From Microbacterium luteolum (GTDB lineage: Bacteria; Actinomycetota; Actinomycetes; Actinomycetales; Microbacteriaceae), in NCBI RefSeq assembly GCF_039533965.1, contig NZ_BAAAUN010000001.1, positions 1 to 64,000 on the forward strand: 64,000 nt of DNA. Direction: 5' to 3'. Positions 10,860-20,024 of this stretch are shown piece by piece. The notes below the pieces were generated by a model that was not told where the DNA came from, searched no databases, and saw only the letters and a list, made by a program, of their open reading frames with translations. Within the stretch, counting starts at the first letter, position 1. Every line of letters starts with the position of its first letter. The translations under genes were made by a program, and so were the position numbers.

Positions 10860-11679
10860 CGAGACTCCTGACCGGGCGGACGAGATCGCGGATCCCGCCG
10901 AGGGATTCCGTGTCTCGCTGTCGAACTTCGACGGCCCCTTCGACCTGCTGCTGAACCTCATCTCCAAGCACGAGATGGACATCACGGAGGTGTCGCTGAG
11001 CGCGGTCACCAACGAGTTCATCGCCTATCTGAGCCAGCTCGACGACGACGAGGAGCTCGATCAGGCATCCGAGTTCCTGGTCGTCGCCGCCACGCTGCTC
11101 GACATGAAGGTGGCTGGCCTCCTGCCGCAGGGCGAACTGGTCGACGCCGAGGCGGTGGCGCTGCTCGAAGCCCGTGACCTGCTGTTCGCCCGCCTGCTGC
11201 AGTACCGGGCGTTCAAGGAGGTCTCGAGCTGGTTCGCCCGCTGCCTGCAGCGCGAGGATCGACGGCACGTACGCGCGGTGCGCCTCGACGAGAAGCACCG
11301 CCGTCAGACGCCGGAGCTCGTCTGGTCGCTCACGGCAGACGACTTCGCCGCCCTCGCGCTCCTCGCCTTCGCGCCGAAGGAGATCCCGCACGTCGGACTC
11401 GACCATCTGCACGCGCCGTTGATCAGCATCCGCGAGCAGGCCGCGATCGTCGTGACGCTGCTGCGCGGCACCGAGTCGGTCAGCTTCCGCGAGCTCGTCG
11501 CGGGCGTCACCGAGCCGGGCATCGTCGTCGCGCGCTTCATCTCCGTGCTGGAGCTGTACCGCCACGCCGCACTGTCCTTCGAACAACTGGAACCGCTCGG
11601 CGAGCTCACGCTGCGCTGGGCAGCCGACGCCTGGTCGGATGAGACTCTGGCGACCCTGGGAGCCGACTATGACCGATGA
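10843..11679 (+). CDS. scpA: Segregation and condensation protein A
   Basis: A 278-aa kleisin subunit that bridges SMC heads and ScpB dimers. The diagnostic N terminus is FRVSLSNFDGPFDLLLNLIS, followed by KHEMDITEVSLSAVTNEFIA. The C-terminal winged helix (VSFRELVAGVTEPGIVVARF) binds the SMC cap. The GTG start lies inside the end of parA (17-base overlap). The end overlaps the scpB start by 11 bases. Confidence 0.95.
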   Translation: MAPSPDETPDRADEIADPAEGFRVSLSNFDGPFDLLLNLISKHEMDITEVSLSAVTNEFIAYLSQLDDDEELDQASEFLVVAATLLDMKVAGLLPQGELVDAEAVALLEARDLLFARLLQYRAFKEVSSWFARCLQREDRRHVRAVRLDEKHRRQTPELVWSLTADDFAALALLAFAPKEIPHVGLDHLHAPLISIREQAAIVVTLLRGTESVSFRELVAGVTEPGIVVARFISVLELYRHAALSFEQLEPLGELTLRWAADAWSDETLATLGADYDR

Positions 11680-12274
11680 CACTTCGACCGAGACCGTGAG
11701 CGAGGAGGTCGTGACCGAATCCCCGCTCTCCGAGCGCATCGAGGCGATCCTGCTGATCGTGGACGAGCCGATCGGCCTGATGGCGCTGGCCGCCGCGGTC
11801 GGGTCTCCGGTGCCCGCCGTCCGGCAGACGCTCGAGACGCTCGTCGACGACTACGACGGGCGGGGCCACGGTCCGCGTCGCGGCTTCGAGCTGCGGGAGG
11901 TCGGCGGTGGCTGGCGACTCTACGTGCGCGAGGACCACGACGGCCTCGTTGCCGAGTTCATCGGAGGGCAGGCGCCGGCCCGCCTCTCGCAGGCGGCGCT
12001 CGAGACCCTCGCCGTGATCGCCTACAAGCAGCCGGTGACGCGCAGTCAGGTCGCCTCCATCCGCGCAGTGAACGTGGACTCCGTGGTCCGCACGCTCCTC
12101 GCCCGCGGTCTGATCACCGAGCTGTTCGCCGACTCCGAGACCGGAGCGATCAACTACGGCACGTCCGACGCGCTCCTGCAGCACCTGGGCATCAACTCGC
12201 TCGACGAGCTGCCCCCGATCTCCCCGCTGCTCGACGACGGCGCAGACGGCTTCGACGAAGGGACCATCCGATGA
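11669..12274 (+). CDS. scpB: Segregation and condensation protein B
   Basis: 201 aa with two winged-helix domains. Typical blocks are IEAILLIVDEPIGLMALAAA and LSQAALETLAVIAYKQPVTR, then SQVASIRAVNVDSVVRTLLA. It dimerises and binds ScpA in the SMC condensin complex. It is translationally coupled to scpA upstream and rluB downstream (ATGA overlap). Confidence 0.95.
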   Translation: MTDDTSTETVSEEVVTESPLSERIEAILLIVDEPIGLMALAAAVGSPVPAVRQTLETLVDDYDGRGHGPRRGFELREVGGGWRLYVREDHDGLVAEFIGGQAPARLSQAALETLAVIAYKQPVTRSQVASIRAVNVDSVVRTLLARGLITELFADSETGAINYGTSDALLQHLGINSLDELPPISPLLDDGADGFDEGTIR

Positions 12275-13080
12275 CTGACGCATCGACAAGCTCAGAGACC
12301 GAACAGCAGCCAGAGGGCGTCCGCCTGCAGAAGGTGCTCGCCGCCGCCGGGGTGGCATCGCGCCGCGTCGTCGAGAACTACATCGTCGAGGGGCGCATCC
12401 GCGTCAACGGCGTGGTCGTCGAAGAGCTCGGTCGACGGATCGACCCGGAGCACGACCTGGTCGACGTCGACGGCACCGCGATCCAGCTCGACGTCTCCAA
12501 GCGGTACGTCATGCTCAACAAGCCGACGGGCGTCGTGAGCAGCATGAAGGACGAGAACGGACGCCCCGACCTCCGTCGTTTCACCGCCGACTACGAGGAG
12601 CGCCTGTACAACGTCGGCCGGCTCGACGCCGAGACGAGCGGTCTGCTCATCCTCACCAACGACGGCGGACTGGCCCACGTGCTGGCCCACCCGTCGTTCG
12701 GCGTCACGAAGGTGTACATCGCCAAGGTCGAGGGAACGGTCCTGCCACAGACGATTTCGAAGCTCACGAAGGGGATCGAGCTCGACGACGGTCCGATCGC
12801 GGCCGACAAGGCGCGGCTGCTCGACACCTCTCGCGGGTCGAGCCTGGTCGAGCTCACCCTCCATTCCGGACGCAACCGCATCGTGCGCCGGATGCTGGCC
12901 GCGGTCGGCCACCCCGTGACCGAACTCGTCCGCCGGCAGTTCGGACCGCTCCACCTGGGAACCCTCCCGGCGGGGAAGACGCGGGAACTGACTAAAATCG
13001 AACTAGGCGCGCTTTTGACCTTGTCGCGCCAGGATTCCGGTGTCGCCGAGGCGCCAGGCGAGCAGCAGGAGAACGAGTGA
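12271..13080 (+). CDS. rluB: rRNA pseudouridine synthase (RluB/RsuA family)
   Basis: 269 aa. The N-terminal S4 domain (RLQKVLAAAGVASRRVVENY) is followed by the RsuA/RluB catalytic domain. The catalytic Asp is in YNVGRLDAETSGLLILTNDG, and the C-terminal motif is ELTLHSGRNRIVRRMLAAVG. It likely converts a 23S rRNA uridine to pseudouridine. The gene between scpB and cmk is the usual actinobacterial arrangement. The first 15 codons contain a stretch, TCGACAAGCTCAG, that looks like a dispersed intergenic repeat seen in related genomes. Confidence 0.93.
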   Translation: MTDASTSSETEQQPEGVRLQKVLAAAGVASRRVVENYIVEGRIRVNGVVVEELGRRIDPEHDLVDVDGTAIQLDVSKRYVMLNKPTGVVSSMKDENGRPDLRRFTADYEERLYNVGRLDAETSGLLILTNDGGLAHVLAHPSFGVTKVYIAKVEGTVLPQTISKLTKGIELDDGPIAADKARLLDTSRGSSLVELTLHSGRNRIVRRMLAAVGHPVTELVRRQFGPLHLGTLPAGKTRELTKIELGALLTLSRQDSGVAEAPGEQQENE

Positions 13081-14213
13081 CCGATACGACGAGTGCGCCC
13101 ACGGCGCGGAAGGCCGGCGTCGTCGCGCCTCGGCTCTCCGGCACCGTCCGCATCGTCGGTGCCGGTCTGCTCGGCGCGAGCGTCGGGCATGCCCTGCGGG
13201 CGAAGGGCGTCGATGTCGTCCTCACCGACGCGTCGCCCGCCCAGCTGCGTCTCGCGGTCGACTACGGAGCCGGACGCCTCGCGGAAGACGATGACACTCC
13301 CGCGCTGATCGTCGTCGCCGTGCCGCCCGACGTCACCGCCGACGTGATCGAGGCCGAACTCGCCCGATTCCCCGATGCCGTCGTTACGGACGTCGCGAGC
13401 GTCAAGCTCGAGCCGTTCCGCACGCTCCAGGCGCGCGGTGTCGACCTCACCCGCTACATCGGCTCGCACCCGCTCGCCGGTCGTGAGCGCGGGGGAGCGA
13501 TCTCCGCCCGCGCCGACCTCTTCATCGGCCGTCCCTGGGTGGTCTGCCGTGATGGGGAGACGAAGGCCTCCGACCTCGCGCTCGTCGAGGCGCTCGCGCT
13601 GGATGTCGGCGCCATGCCGCTGGAGATGACTCCCGAAGAGCACGACCGCTCGGTCGCGCTCACGTCTCACGTGCCGCAGGTGGTCGCGAGTCTTCTCGCC
13701 GCGCGCCTCGCCGGTGCCGAGGAGGGCGCCCTGCGCCTCGCGGGCCAGGGTGTCCGCGACACGACGCGCATCGCGGCATCCGCTCCCGAGCTCTGGGTGC
13801 AGATCCTCGGCGCGAACGCCGGACCGGTGGTCGAGATCCTCGATGCGCTGGCCGCCGATCTCGGTGAGATCTCCGACGCCCTGCGTGAACCTGGTGCGCC
13901 GGGTGCTCGCCGCGTCGTCGCGGAGACGATCCGCCAGGGGAACGACGGCGTCGACCGCCTCCCCGGCAAGCACGGTCAGAACCAGCGCTTCGAATCGCTC
14001 ATCGTGATGATCGACGACACCCCCGGTCAGCTCGGGCGCCTCTTCGGCGAGCTCGGCGAGCTCGGTGTGAACGTCGAGGACCTGCGTCTCGAGCACTCGC
14101 CGGGAGCGCAGTTCGGCCTGGCGGAGATCAGCGTCGAACCGGCGACACTGCACGGGGCGATCACGGGTCTCCAGGAACGCGGATGGCGGATTGCAGGGAA
14201 CACGAATGACTGA
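13077..14213 (+). CDS. tyrA: Prephenate dehydrogenase with ACT domain
   Basis: 378 aa. The N-terminal Rossmann fold has VRIVGAGLLGASVGHALR. The dehydrogenase core contains TDVASVKLEPF and YIGSHPLAGRERGGAISA. A C-terminal ACT domain (SLIVMIDDTPGQLGRLFGEL) is the likely site of tyrosine feedback inhibition. It oxidatively decarboxylates prephenate to 4-hydroxyphenylpyruvate. The GTG start overlaps the rluB stop, and the stop overlaps the cmk start. tyrA is an insertion relative to the mycobacterial gene order, and it puts an amino-acid gene in the housekeeping operon. Confidence 0.92.
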   Translation: MTDTTSAPTARKAGVVAPRLSGTVRIVGAGLLGASVGHALRAKGVDVVLTDASPAQLRLAVDYGAGRLAEDDDTPALIVVAVPPDVTADVIEAELARFPDAVVTDVASVKLEPFRTLQARGVDLTRYIGSHPLAGRERGGAISARADLFIGRPWVVCRDGETKASDLALVEALALDVGAMPLEMTPEEHDRSVALTSHVPQVVASLLAARLAGAEEGALRLAGQGVRDTTRIAASAPELWVQILGANAGPVVEILDALAADLGEISDALREPGAPGARRVVAETIRQGNDGVDRLPGKHGQNQRFESLIVMIDDTPGQLGRLFGELGELGVNVEDLRLEHSPGAQFGLAEISVEPATLHGAITGLQERGWRIAGNTND

Positions 14214-14910
14214 CACCTCGCTCTCGGCCACCGGCGCCACCAAGTTCATCGCGATCGACGGTCCCGCGGGATCCGGCAAGTCCAGCGTGTCGAAGGCCGT
14301 CGCGCGCAGGCTCGGCTTCGGCTACCTCGACACGGGGTCGGCCTACCGTGCGCTCGCCTGGCATGTGCTCGACCGCGGAGCGGACACCTCCGACGCGGAA
14401 GCCGTGCGCACCGCGGCATCCGAATTCCCCGTCGTGCTCGGTCTCGACCCCGATGACCGCACAGTGCGGGTCGGCGACGTCGAGGTGACCGAGGCGATCC
14501 GCGATCCGCGGGTCTCCGGCGCCGTGAGCGGCGTGGCCAAAGTCGCCGAGGTCCGCGCGCAGGTGAACGAGCTGTTCCGTGCCCTCGTCGCAGACGCCGA
14601 CTATCCGGCGGTCGTCGTCGAAGGCCGTGACATCACGACTGTGGTCGCGCCCGATGCCCCCGTGCGGATCCTTCTGACTGCGGCCCCCGAAGTACGGGCC
14701 GCCCGACGCGCCGGCGAACTCGCCGGCGAGAACGCGGATGCCGTCGCCGCAGCGCTGCACGAGCGCGACGCGTCCGACAGCACCGTCGTCGACTTCCTGA
14801 ACGCCGCGGACGGCGTCGAGGTCGTCGACTCGACGGACCTAGATTTTTCCCAGACCATCGACGCCGTTCTCTCGGTGATCGAGCAACACCGAGGAGCACA
14901 CCGTGGCTGA
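14206..14910 (+). CDS. cmk: Cytidylate kinase
   Basis: 234 aa. It phosphorylates CMP and dCMP. The P-loop is GPAGSGKS at residues 19-26. The CMP-binding segments are [16 protein letters not shown] and [20 protein letters not shown], and the lid region is [12 protein letters not shown]. The ATG is inside the tyrA end (8-base overlap) and the stop overlaps the der start. Confidence 0.95.
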   Translation: MTDTSLSATGATKFIAIDGPAGSGKSSVSKAVARRLGFGYLDTGSAYRALAWHVLDRGADTSDAEAVRTAASEFPVVLGLDPDDRTVRVGDVEVTEAIRDPRVSGAVSGVAKVAEVRAQVNELFRALVADADYPAVVVEGRDITTVVAPDAPVRILLTAAPEVRAARRAGELAGENADAVAAALHERDASDSTVVDFLNAADGVEVVDSTDLDFSQTIDAVLSVIEQHRGAHRG

Positions 14911-16423
14911 CGACGAATACGAAGGCGGCCCCGACCAGCTCGCCGAGAAGATGGAGCTGATCGACGAGGAACTCGCCGATCAGCGCGCCGAGACGCTCCG
15001 CGCAGGTCTGGCGGACTACGAGCTCGACGATGAGGATGCCGCGCTCCTTGCGGGCATCACCATGGGCGAGGACGGGATCATGTTCAGCCCGGCACTGCCG
15101 GTGGTGGCGATCGTCGGTCGTCCGAACGTGGGCAAGTCCGCGCTCGTCAACCGCATCCTCGGCCGTCGCGAGGCTGTGGTGGAGGACACCCCCGGTGTCA
15201 CCCGCGACCGCGTGACCTACAAGGCCGAATGGGCCGATCGCCGCTTCTCGATCGTCGACACCGGCGGCTGGGAGCCCGACGCCCGCGGCATCGACCGCTC
15301 GGTCGCGATGCAGGCGGAGATCGCGATCGATCTCGCCGACATGGTGCTGTTCGTCGTGGATGCGATGGTCGGTGCGACCTCGACCGACGAGCACGTGGTG
15401 AAGCTGCTCCGCAAGAGCGGCAAGCCGGTGTTCCTCGTCGCCAACAAGATCGACGACACCCGGCAGGAGCCCGAAGCCGCAGCGCTGTGGGCGCTGGGTC
15501 TCGGCGAGCCCTACCCGGTTTCGGCCATCCACGGCCGCGGCGTCGCCGACCTGCTCGACGCGGTGCTGAAGAAGCTCCCTGAGATCTCGGCCGTCGCGAA
15601 GCAGGAGATCGGCGGACCGCGCCGTGTCGCGATCCTCGGTCGACCGAACGTCGGGAAGTCGTCGCTGCTGAACAAGGCGGCCGGAGAAGAGCGCGTCGTC
15701 GTGAACGAGCTCGCCGGCACGACGCGCGACCCGGTCGACGAGGTCGTCGAGCTCGGCGGCAAGATGTGGCGCCTGGTCGACACGGCCGGCATCCGTCGTC
15801 GCGTGCACATGGCGCAGGGCGCGGACTTCTACGCGTCGCTGCGCACCTCGGCCGCTCTCGAGAAGGCGGAGGTCGCGGTGGTCGTGCTCGATGTGTCGGA
15901 GACGATCAGCGAGCAGGACGTGCGCATCATCGACCTCGTGCTGGAGTCGGGCCGTGCGCTGGTGCTCGCGTTCAACAAGTGGGATCGCCTGAACGACGAC
16001 GACCTCGAGAACGCCGACCGTCGTCGCTACCTCGAGCGCGAGATCGAGCAGGACCTGGCGCACGTCGCCTGGGCGCCGCGCGTGAACATCTCGGCGAAGA
16101 CGGGCCGTCACCTCGACAAGCTCGTCCCGGCGCTGGAGACGGCGCTCGAGAACTGGGATCGTCGCATCCCGACCGGCAAGTTCAACGCCTTCCTCGCCGA
16201 GCTCGTGGCCGAGCACCCGCACCCGCTGCGTGGTGGCAAGCAGCCGCGCATCCTGTTCGGCACGCAGGCGTCGACGCGTCCACCGACGTTCGTGCTGTTC
16301 ACCACCGGGTTCCTCGACCCGGGATACCGCCGGTTCATCCAGCGTCGCCTGCGCGAGCTGTACTCGTTCGAGGGAACGCCGATCGTCGTCAACATGCGCG
16401 TGCGTGAGAAGCGTCAGCGCTGA
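14903..16423 (+). CDS. der: GTPase Der (EngA), ribosome assembly
   Basis: 506 aa with two tandem G domains, each with GRPNVGKS (residues 72-79 and 246-253). NKID and NKWD give the G4 motifs. A KH-like C-terminal domain begins near [18 protein letters not shown]. It acts in 50S subunit maturation. The N terminus has about 65 extra acidic residues before the first G domain, as in other actinobacterial Der proteins. The GTG start overlaps the cmk stop. This is the last gene of the overlapping block. Confidence 0.96.
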   Translation: MADDEYEGGPDQLAEKMELIDEELADQRAETLRAGLADYELDDEDAALLAGITMGEDGIMFSPALPVVAIVGRPNVGKSALVNRILGRREAVVEDTPGVTRDRVTYKAEWADRRFSIVDTGGWEPDARGIDRSVAMQAEIAIDLADMVLFVVDAMVGATSTDEHVVKLLRKSGKPVFLVANKIDDTRQEPEAAALWALGLGEPYPVSAIHGRGVADLLDAVLKKLPEISAVAKQEIGGPRRVAILGRPNVGKSSLLNKAAGEERVVVNELAGTTRDPVDEVVELGGKMWRLVDTAGIRRRVHMAQGADFYASLRTSAALEKAEVAVVVLDVSETISEQDVRIIDLVLESGRALVLAFNKWDRLNDDDLENADRRRYLEREIEQDLAHVAWAPRVNISAKTGRHLDKLVPALETALENWDRRIPTGKFNAFLAELVAEHPHPLRGGKQPRILFGTQASTRPPTFVLFTTGFLDPGYRRFIQRRLRELYSFEGTPIVVNMRVREKRQR

Positions 16424-16484
16424 GCTGTTCCCGCCTGTTGCGCCAGGTGGTGACGATGCCCGGATGCTGTGAAAGGCTGAGGGG

Positions 16485-17408
16485 GTGACTGTCGTACCTC
16501 CTGCCACCGGTGAGCCGCGTCGCCCCGACGGGCCGCGGAACCCCGGTGATGCCTGGGTGGTCGCGGAGTCGGGGGAGAAGTACTGGGGGCGGTTCGGCGC
16601 AGCCGGGCTGCTCGCGTTCGACCCGGCCCGCGGCATCCTGCTGCAGCACCGCGTCTCGTGGAGCCACTTCGGCGGCACGTGGGGTCTGCCGGGCGGTGCG
16701 CTGCACGAGGGGGAGACGGCGATCGTCGGTGCGATCCGCGAGGCCCAGGAGGAAGCGGGCGTGCCGGATGGCGCGGTCAGGGCCCGATTCATCAGCGTGC
16801 TCGATCTGGAGATCTGGTCGTACACGACCGTCATCGCGGATGTGCAGGTGCCCTTCGAGCCGGTGATCAGCGACCCGGAGAGCGTGGCTCTCGAGTGGGT
16901 GCCGGTCGATGAGGTTGCGACGCGGCCGCTGCATCCCGGATTCGGTGACGCCTGGCCGGCGCTGCGGGCGCTGCTCGATGTTCGTCCTGCGGTTGTCGTC
17001 GACGGTGCGAACGTGGTCGGTTCTGTGCCGAACGGATGGTGGAAGGATCGCGCCGGTGCGGCTTCCCGGCTCCGGTCGCGGCTGGAGGGGCTGGCTGTCC
17101 CCGCGTCGGATCTCGGCGTGGAGGGCGACCTGTGGTTCCCCGAGGTGACGTTGGTCGTGGAGGGTCAGGCACGGGGCATCGCCTCCGGCCTGGACGCCGG
17201 CTCGGTGTCGGTCGTGAACGCGGATGCCTCGGGTGACGACGCGCTCGTCGCCGAGGTCGAGCGACGAGTCGCGGCAGGCGAGACGGTCCTGGTGGTGACC
17301 AGCGACCGAGCGCTTCGTGAACGCGTCGAGCAGGCTGGTGCCGCGCAGGTTCGATCTGCCGGATGGCTGGTGGATCTGCTGTCGCAGGCGGACCGCGCGA
17401 AGAGCTAG
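16485..17408 (+). CDS. NUDIX hydrolase fused to a PIN/NYN-like domain
   Basis: 307 aa. Residues about 25-155 are a NUDIX domain with a complete box (GGALHEGETAIVGAIREAQE followed by EAGV). Residues about 165-300 are a second domain beginning VVVDGANVVGSVPNGWWKDR. It ends with an Asp-rich DASGDDALVAEV and VLVVTSDRALRERV, the acidic pattern of PIN/NYN ribonuclease folds. The fusion suggests a nucleotide or RNA-end processing enzyme, but the substrate is unknown. GTG is preceded by AAGGCT-N6, so the message may be leaderless. Sequence around 16440-16480 holds nothing else recognisable. Confidence 0.85.
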   Translation: MTVVPPATGEPRRPDGPRNPGDAWVVAESGEKYWGRFGAAGLLAFDPARGILLQHRVSWSHFGGTWGLPGGALHEGETAIVGAIREAQEEAGVPDGAVRARFISVLDLEIWSYTTVIADVQVPFEPVISDPESVALEWVPVDEVATRPLHPGFGDAWPALRALLDVRPAVVVDGANVVGSVPNGWWKDRAGAASRLRSRLEGLAVPASDLGVEGDLWFPEVTLVVEGQARGIASGLDAGSVSVVNADASGDDALVAEVERRVAAGETVLVVTSDRALRERVEQAGAAQVRSAGWLVDLLSQADRAKS

Positions 17409-17444
17409 CACGAGGGACGTCCTCTCTCGGGTCGTGTTCTTGCG

Positions 17445-18902
17445 TCAGATGAACATGACGCGGTGGGTGGGTCGGTCGTCGTAGTCGCGGCCGAGGGGGC
17501 TGTGCCAGGTGATGGTGCCGTCGCGTTCTTGTCGCGCCGTCCACCGGTGCGTGTCCGGGATGTCGGGGTGTTTGAGGGTGTGGTGGCGGCGGCAGAGGTG
17601 GGCGAGGTTGTCGATCCGGGTCTTGCCGCCTCGGGCGTGGTCGTGGTTGTGGTCGATGTCGCACCGGTGCACGGGCATCCGGCAGCCGGGGAACCGGCAG
17701 TGCTGATCCCGGGCACGCAGGAACCGTCGCATCCCCTCCGTCGGGGAGTATGTGTCGGTCTGAACGACCATCCCGTCCGGATCGAGGAACAAGCGCGACC
17801 ACCCGGTGTTCCGTCCGGCGAGGTCCCGGGCGATATCGGGATGTATCGGCCCGTACCCGTCGAGCTCCGCCGGACGGTCATCCTCGCCGGTCAGGGTGGT
17901 TCCGGCGATCGTGACCTGGATGCGCCCCTGGATGTTGTCCAGCCCGCCACCCTGCACGGCACTCGGGTCAGTGGTGAGCAGGAGGTCGGCGAACAGATCC
18001 GCCTGCACCTGATCCCAGGTGCGCGTGTCCGCGGGGACAGCTTCCGTGTCTGAATCGGTGTCTGTCTCCGGGTCGGTGGCGAACGTGTCGTCGCTGAAGA
18101 TCTTGCCCTCGTCGGCGTCGCAGTCAGCGTCAAAGTCAGAGTCGGCATCGCGGTCGACGTCAGAACCGGCTCCGCAATCCGTGTCGGAGTCCGTACCGGA
18201 GCCGCTGTGGCCGTAGGGGTTGCGACCGGCGTGAGTACGGTTCCGGATCACCTGTCGGGCCATCTGCGCCAACCGGTCCGTGATCGCGACCGCGAGCCAT
18301 TCCGGCAACACCGCCGTCAACAACGCCAGCCCATCACCGACCGAGCGGACCTTCACACCCCGCTCACCCGCCGCCCGCTTGTGCCGGTCCGTGACCGTCT
18401 CCCCGACCAGAGCCGCCGCAACCTGCTTCGCATGCGCACCGGTGCGGGCAGCGGTCTCCCGTTCCGCGAACACCAGCACCGCCGCCTCATACAGCCCCAT
18501 CACGCCGGCATCCGCCTTCTTGTTGCGGATCGCCTCCGACACGATCGCACTCGCCCGACAGATCTCCCGCACATGCGAGGCACTGATCCGTCCCGACCCG
18601 AACGCCTCCCACACCGCGGGCAACTCGCCACTCACCGTGCGGGCGTCCGTGAACGCGAACTCGATCGTTCCCTGAGGGATCCGCCCCGCGGCCGAGAACT
18701 CCGCGACCATCGACCGGTAGATCGCATCCCGATGAAACGGACTCCCCGCCACATCAACGTCGTGGATGGAGATCTGCTCCACCATCAGCCCCATCGCCTC
18801 GCACTCGAGCACCGCGATCTGCCGCTTCTTCTCCACCCACGCATCCAGCACACGACCACGCTCCTCGAGATCGAGGTCGAAATCCGTCCGCCGCTGTGCC
18901 AT
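17445..18902 (-). CDS. DUF222 / HNH endonuclease domain protein (13E12-type)
   Basis: 485 aa. The DUF222 region covers roughly residues 15-390. Residues about 225-295 are an acidic Ser/Asp/Thr-rich insertion (SGTDSDTDCGAGSDVDRDAD). The HNH module is at 402-445: CRFPGC, then CDIDHNHDHARGGKT, then NLAHLCRRHH, with paired cysteines for zinc and the catalytic His. The REP13E12 family of M. tuberculosis is the known relative; several members there are LexA-regulated. An SOS box touches the -10 region of this gene. Actinobacteria usually carry several divergent copies. Its biological role is not established; a DNA-cutting activity is inferred from the HNH fold. Confidence 0.9.
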   Translation of the reverse strand: MAQRRTDFDLDLEERGRVLDAWVEKKRQIAVLECEAMGLMVEQISIHDVDVAGSPFHRDAIYRSMVAEFSAAGRIPQGTIEFAFTDARTVSGELPAVWEAFGSGRISASHVREICRASAIVSEAIRNKKADAGVMGLYEAAVLVFAERETAARTGAHAKQVAAALVGETVTDRHKRAAGERGVKVRSVGDGLALLTAVLPEWLAVAITDRLAQMARQVIRNRTHAGRNPYGHSGSGTDSDTDCGAGSDVDRDADSDFDADCDADEGKIFSDDTFATDPETDTDSDTEAVPADTRTWDQVQADLFADLLLTTDPSAVQGGGLDNIQGRIQVTIAGTTLTGEDDRPAELDGYGPIHPDIARDLAGRNTGWSRLFLDPDGMVVQTDTYSPTEGMRRFLRARDQHCRFPGCRMPVHRCDIDHNHDHARGGKTRIDNLAHLCRRHHTLKHPDIPDTHRWTARQERDGTITWHSPLGRDYDDRPTHRVMFI

Positions 18903-18908
18903 ACCTCC

Positions 18909-18914
18909 AGATTA
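18909..18914 (-). promoter_or_regulatory. -10 element (TAATCT) of the DUF222/HNH gene
   Basis: Read on the minus strand, TAATCT lies six bases before the ATG. The spacer GGAGGT could also act as a ribosome binding site if transcription starts further upstream. The element overlaps the edge of the SOS box. Confidence 0.5.
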
Positions 18915-18928
18915 GAAGATATGTTCGA
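18913..18928 (-). promoter_or_regulatory. LexA (SOS) box upstream of the DUF222/HNH gene
   Basis: TAGAAGATATGTTCGA on the plus strand matches the actinobacterial LexA consensus TCGAACATATGTTCGA at 14 of 16 positions. It lies 10 bases before the start codon and overlaps the -10 element, so bound LexA would block transcription. The same core appears upstream of imuA in this window. Confidence 0.8.
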
Positions 18929-18941
18929 ATATGGCAGCATA

Positions 18942-19319
18942 CTACTCGAGGAAGAACTCGTCCCGCCCGCGGAGCTTGTCGATGTCTCGACGCTCGCGCT
19001 TGGTCGGCCTTCCAGCGCCGCGATCGCGGAGTCCGAGCGCCGCCTGCGGTTCACGCTCCGGCGTGCGATCCTCGTATGCCAGGGCGGCAACGGGGGCACC
19101 GACGCGCTTCACGAGGATCTGGCGCACGGCGAGGATCCGGTCGAAGCCGGAGATCCGGATGCGGATCTCGTCGCCGATGCGCACGGCCTGAGCGGCCTTC
19201 ACCTTCTCGCCGTTGACGCGTACATGCCCCGCGCGGCATGCGGTCGTCGCCGCCGAGCGCGTCTTGTAGACGCGGACGGCCCAGAGCCAGCTGTCGACCC
19301 GCGCGGCATCCACCATCAT
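18942..19319 (-). CDS. S4-domain RNA-binding protein (Hsp15-like)
   Basis: 125 aa. The S4 domain covers residues about 5-65 (VDSWLWAVRVYKTRSAATTA, then CRAGHVRVNGEKVKAAQAVR). The C terminus is basic and Arg-rich. It resembles heat-shock protein 15, which binds stalled or free 50S subunits carrying nascent chains. ATG ATG begin the gene; the first overlaps the stop of the upstream membrane protein gene (ATGA), so the two are likely co-translated. Confidence 0.88.
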   Translation of the reverse strand: MMVDAARVDSWLWAVRVYKTRSAATTACRAGHVRVNGEKVKAAQAVRIGDEIRIRISGFDRILAVRQILVKRVGAPVAALAYEDRTPEREPQAALGLRDRGAGRPTKRERRDIDKLRGRDEFFLE

Positions 19320-20011
19320 GAGCTCCGCTTCCGCAGGACGACCAGGGCGCCGGCCACGATGAGGCCCTGACCGATCGTGTAGGTGAGCATGATGGCCGGG
19401 TTGCTCCAGGCGGGGAGGGCGTCGGGGAGGAACAGTCGGAACGCGAGGATCGTGTCGCTCGCGAGGAAGAACGCGCCCCCGACAGCGACGAGCGGGTGGC
19501 ATCGTGCGGAGAATGCCGCCGTGCCGCCCAGCACGAGTCCGTAGACGGCCACAGCGATGAGCAGGCTGCCGGTGTGCGGGCCGAGGAAGATGAGCATCGC
19601 GACCCACCAGGCGGCGTAGACGAGTGCCCACCACGGCATCCGTCCCTTTCCCAGATGGCGGACGAACAGGGCGATGTATGCCAGATGCGCGATGCCGAAG
19701 AAGAGCAGCATCAACGGCAGCTCGGGTGCGGTCGGGAAGAATGCGCCGACGCTGTCTCCGAGCCAGGAGAACAGCAGAGCGGTCAGGAGCAGGATGAGCG
19801 CCGGACGCGGCGCGACGGCTCGGGCGGACAGCAGCACCGGCACGGCCAGGAGCGGCATCAGCAGCAGCTTCGTCGGTCCCGCCGCCGGGCTTTCGACGGC
19901 CAGGAGCACGACATGCAAGACCGAGACCGCGACGAAGGGGGCGAATGCCCACGTGATCGTCGGGCTCAGACTGCGGCGCTGCATCTCCCCATCGTATTCT
20001 CGACGCTTCAT
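19316..20011 (-). CDS. YhhN/TMEM86-family membrane protein
   Basis: About 231 aa with eight predicted hydrophobic helices (for example TWAFAPFVAVSVLHVVLLAV and PALILLLTALLFSWLGDSVG). The pattern LFFGIAHLAYIALFVRHLGK, and the later FLASDTILAFRLF, are typical of the YhhN family. Eukaryotic members (TMEM86) are lysoplasmalogenases; the bacterial role is not certain. Start codons at 20011, 19984 and 20053 are all possible. 20011 is chosen because a GCGGGA-like site lies at suitable spacing and it clears the end of the upstream gene. Confidence 0.8.
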   Translation of the reverse strand: MKRREYDGEMQRRSLSPTITWAFAPFVAVSVLHVVLLAVESPAAGPTKLLLMPLLAVPVLLSARAVAPRPALILLLTALLFSWLGDSVGAFFPTAPELPLMLLFFGIAHLAYIALFVRHLGKGRMPWWALVYAAWWVAMLIFLGPHTGSLLIAVAVYGLVLGGTAAFSARCHPLVAVGGAFFLASDTILAFRLFLPDALPAWSNPAIMLTYTIGQGLIVAGALVVLRKRSS

Positions 20012-20024
20012 CGATCCCGCCGGA

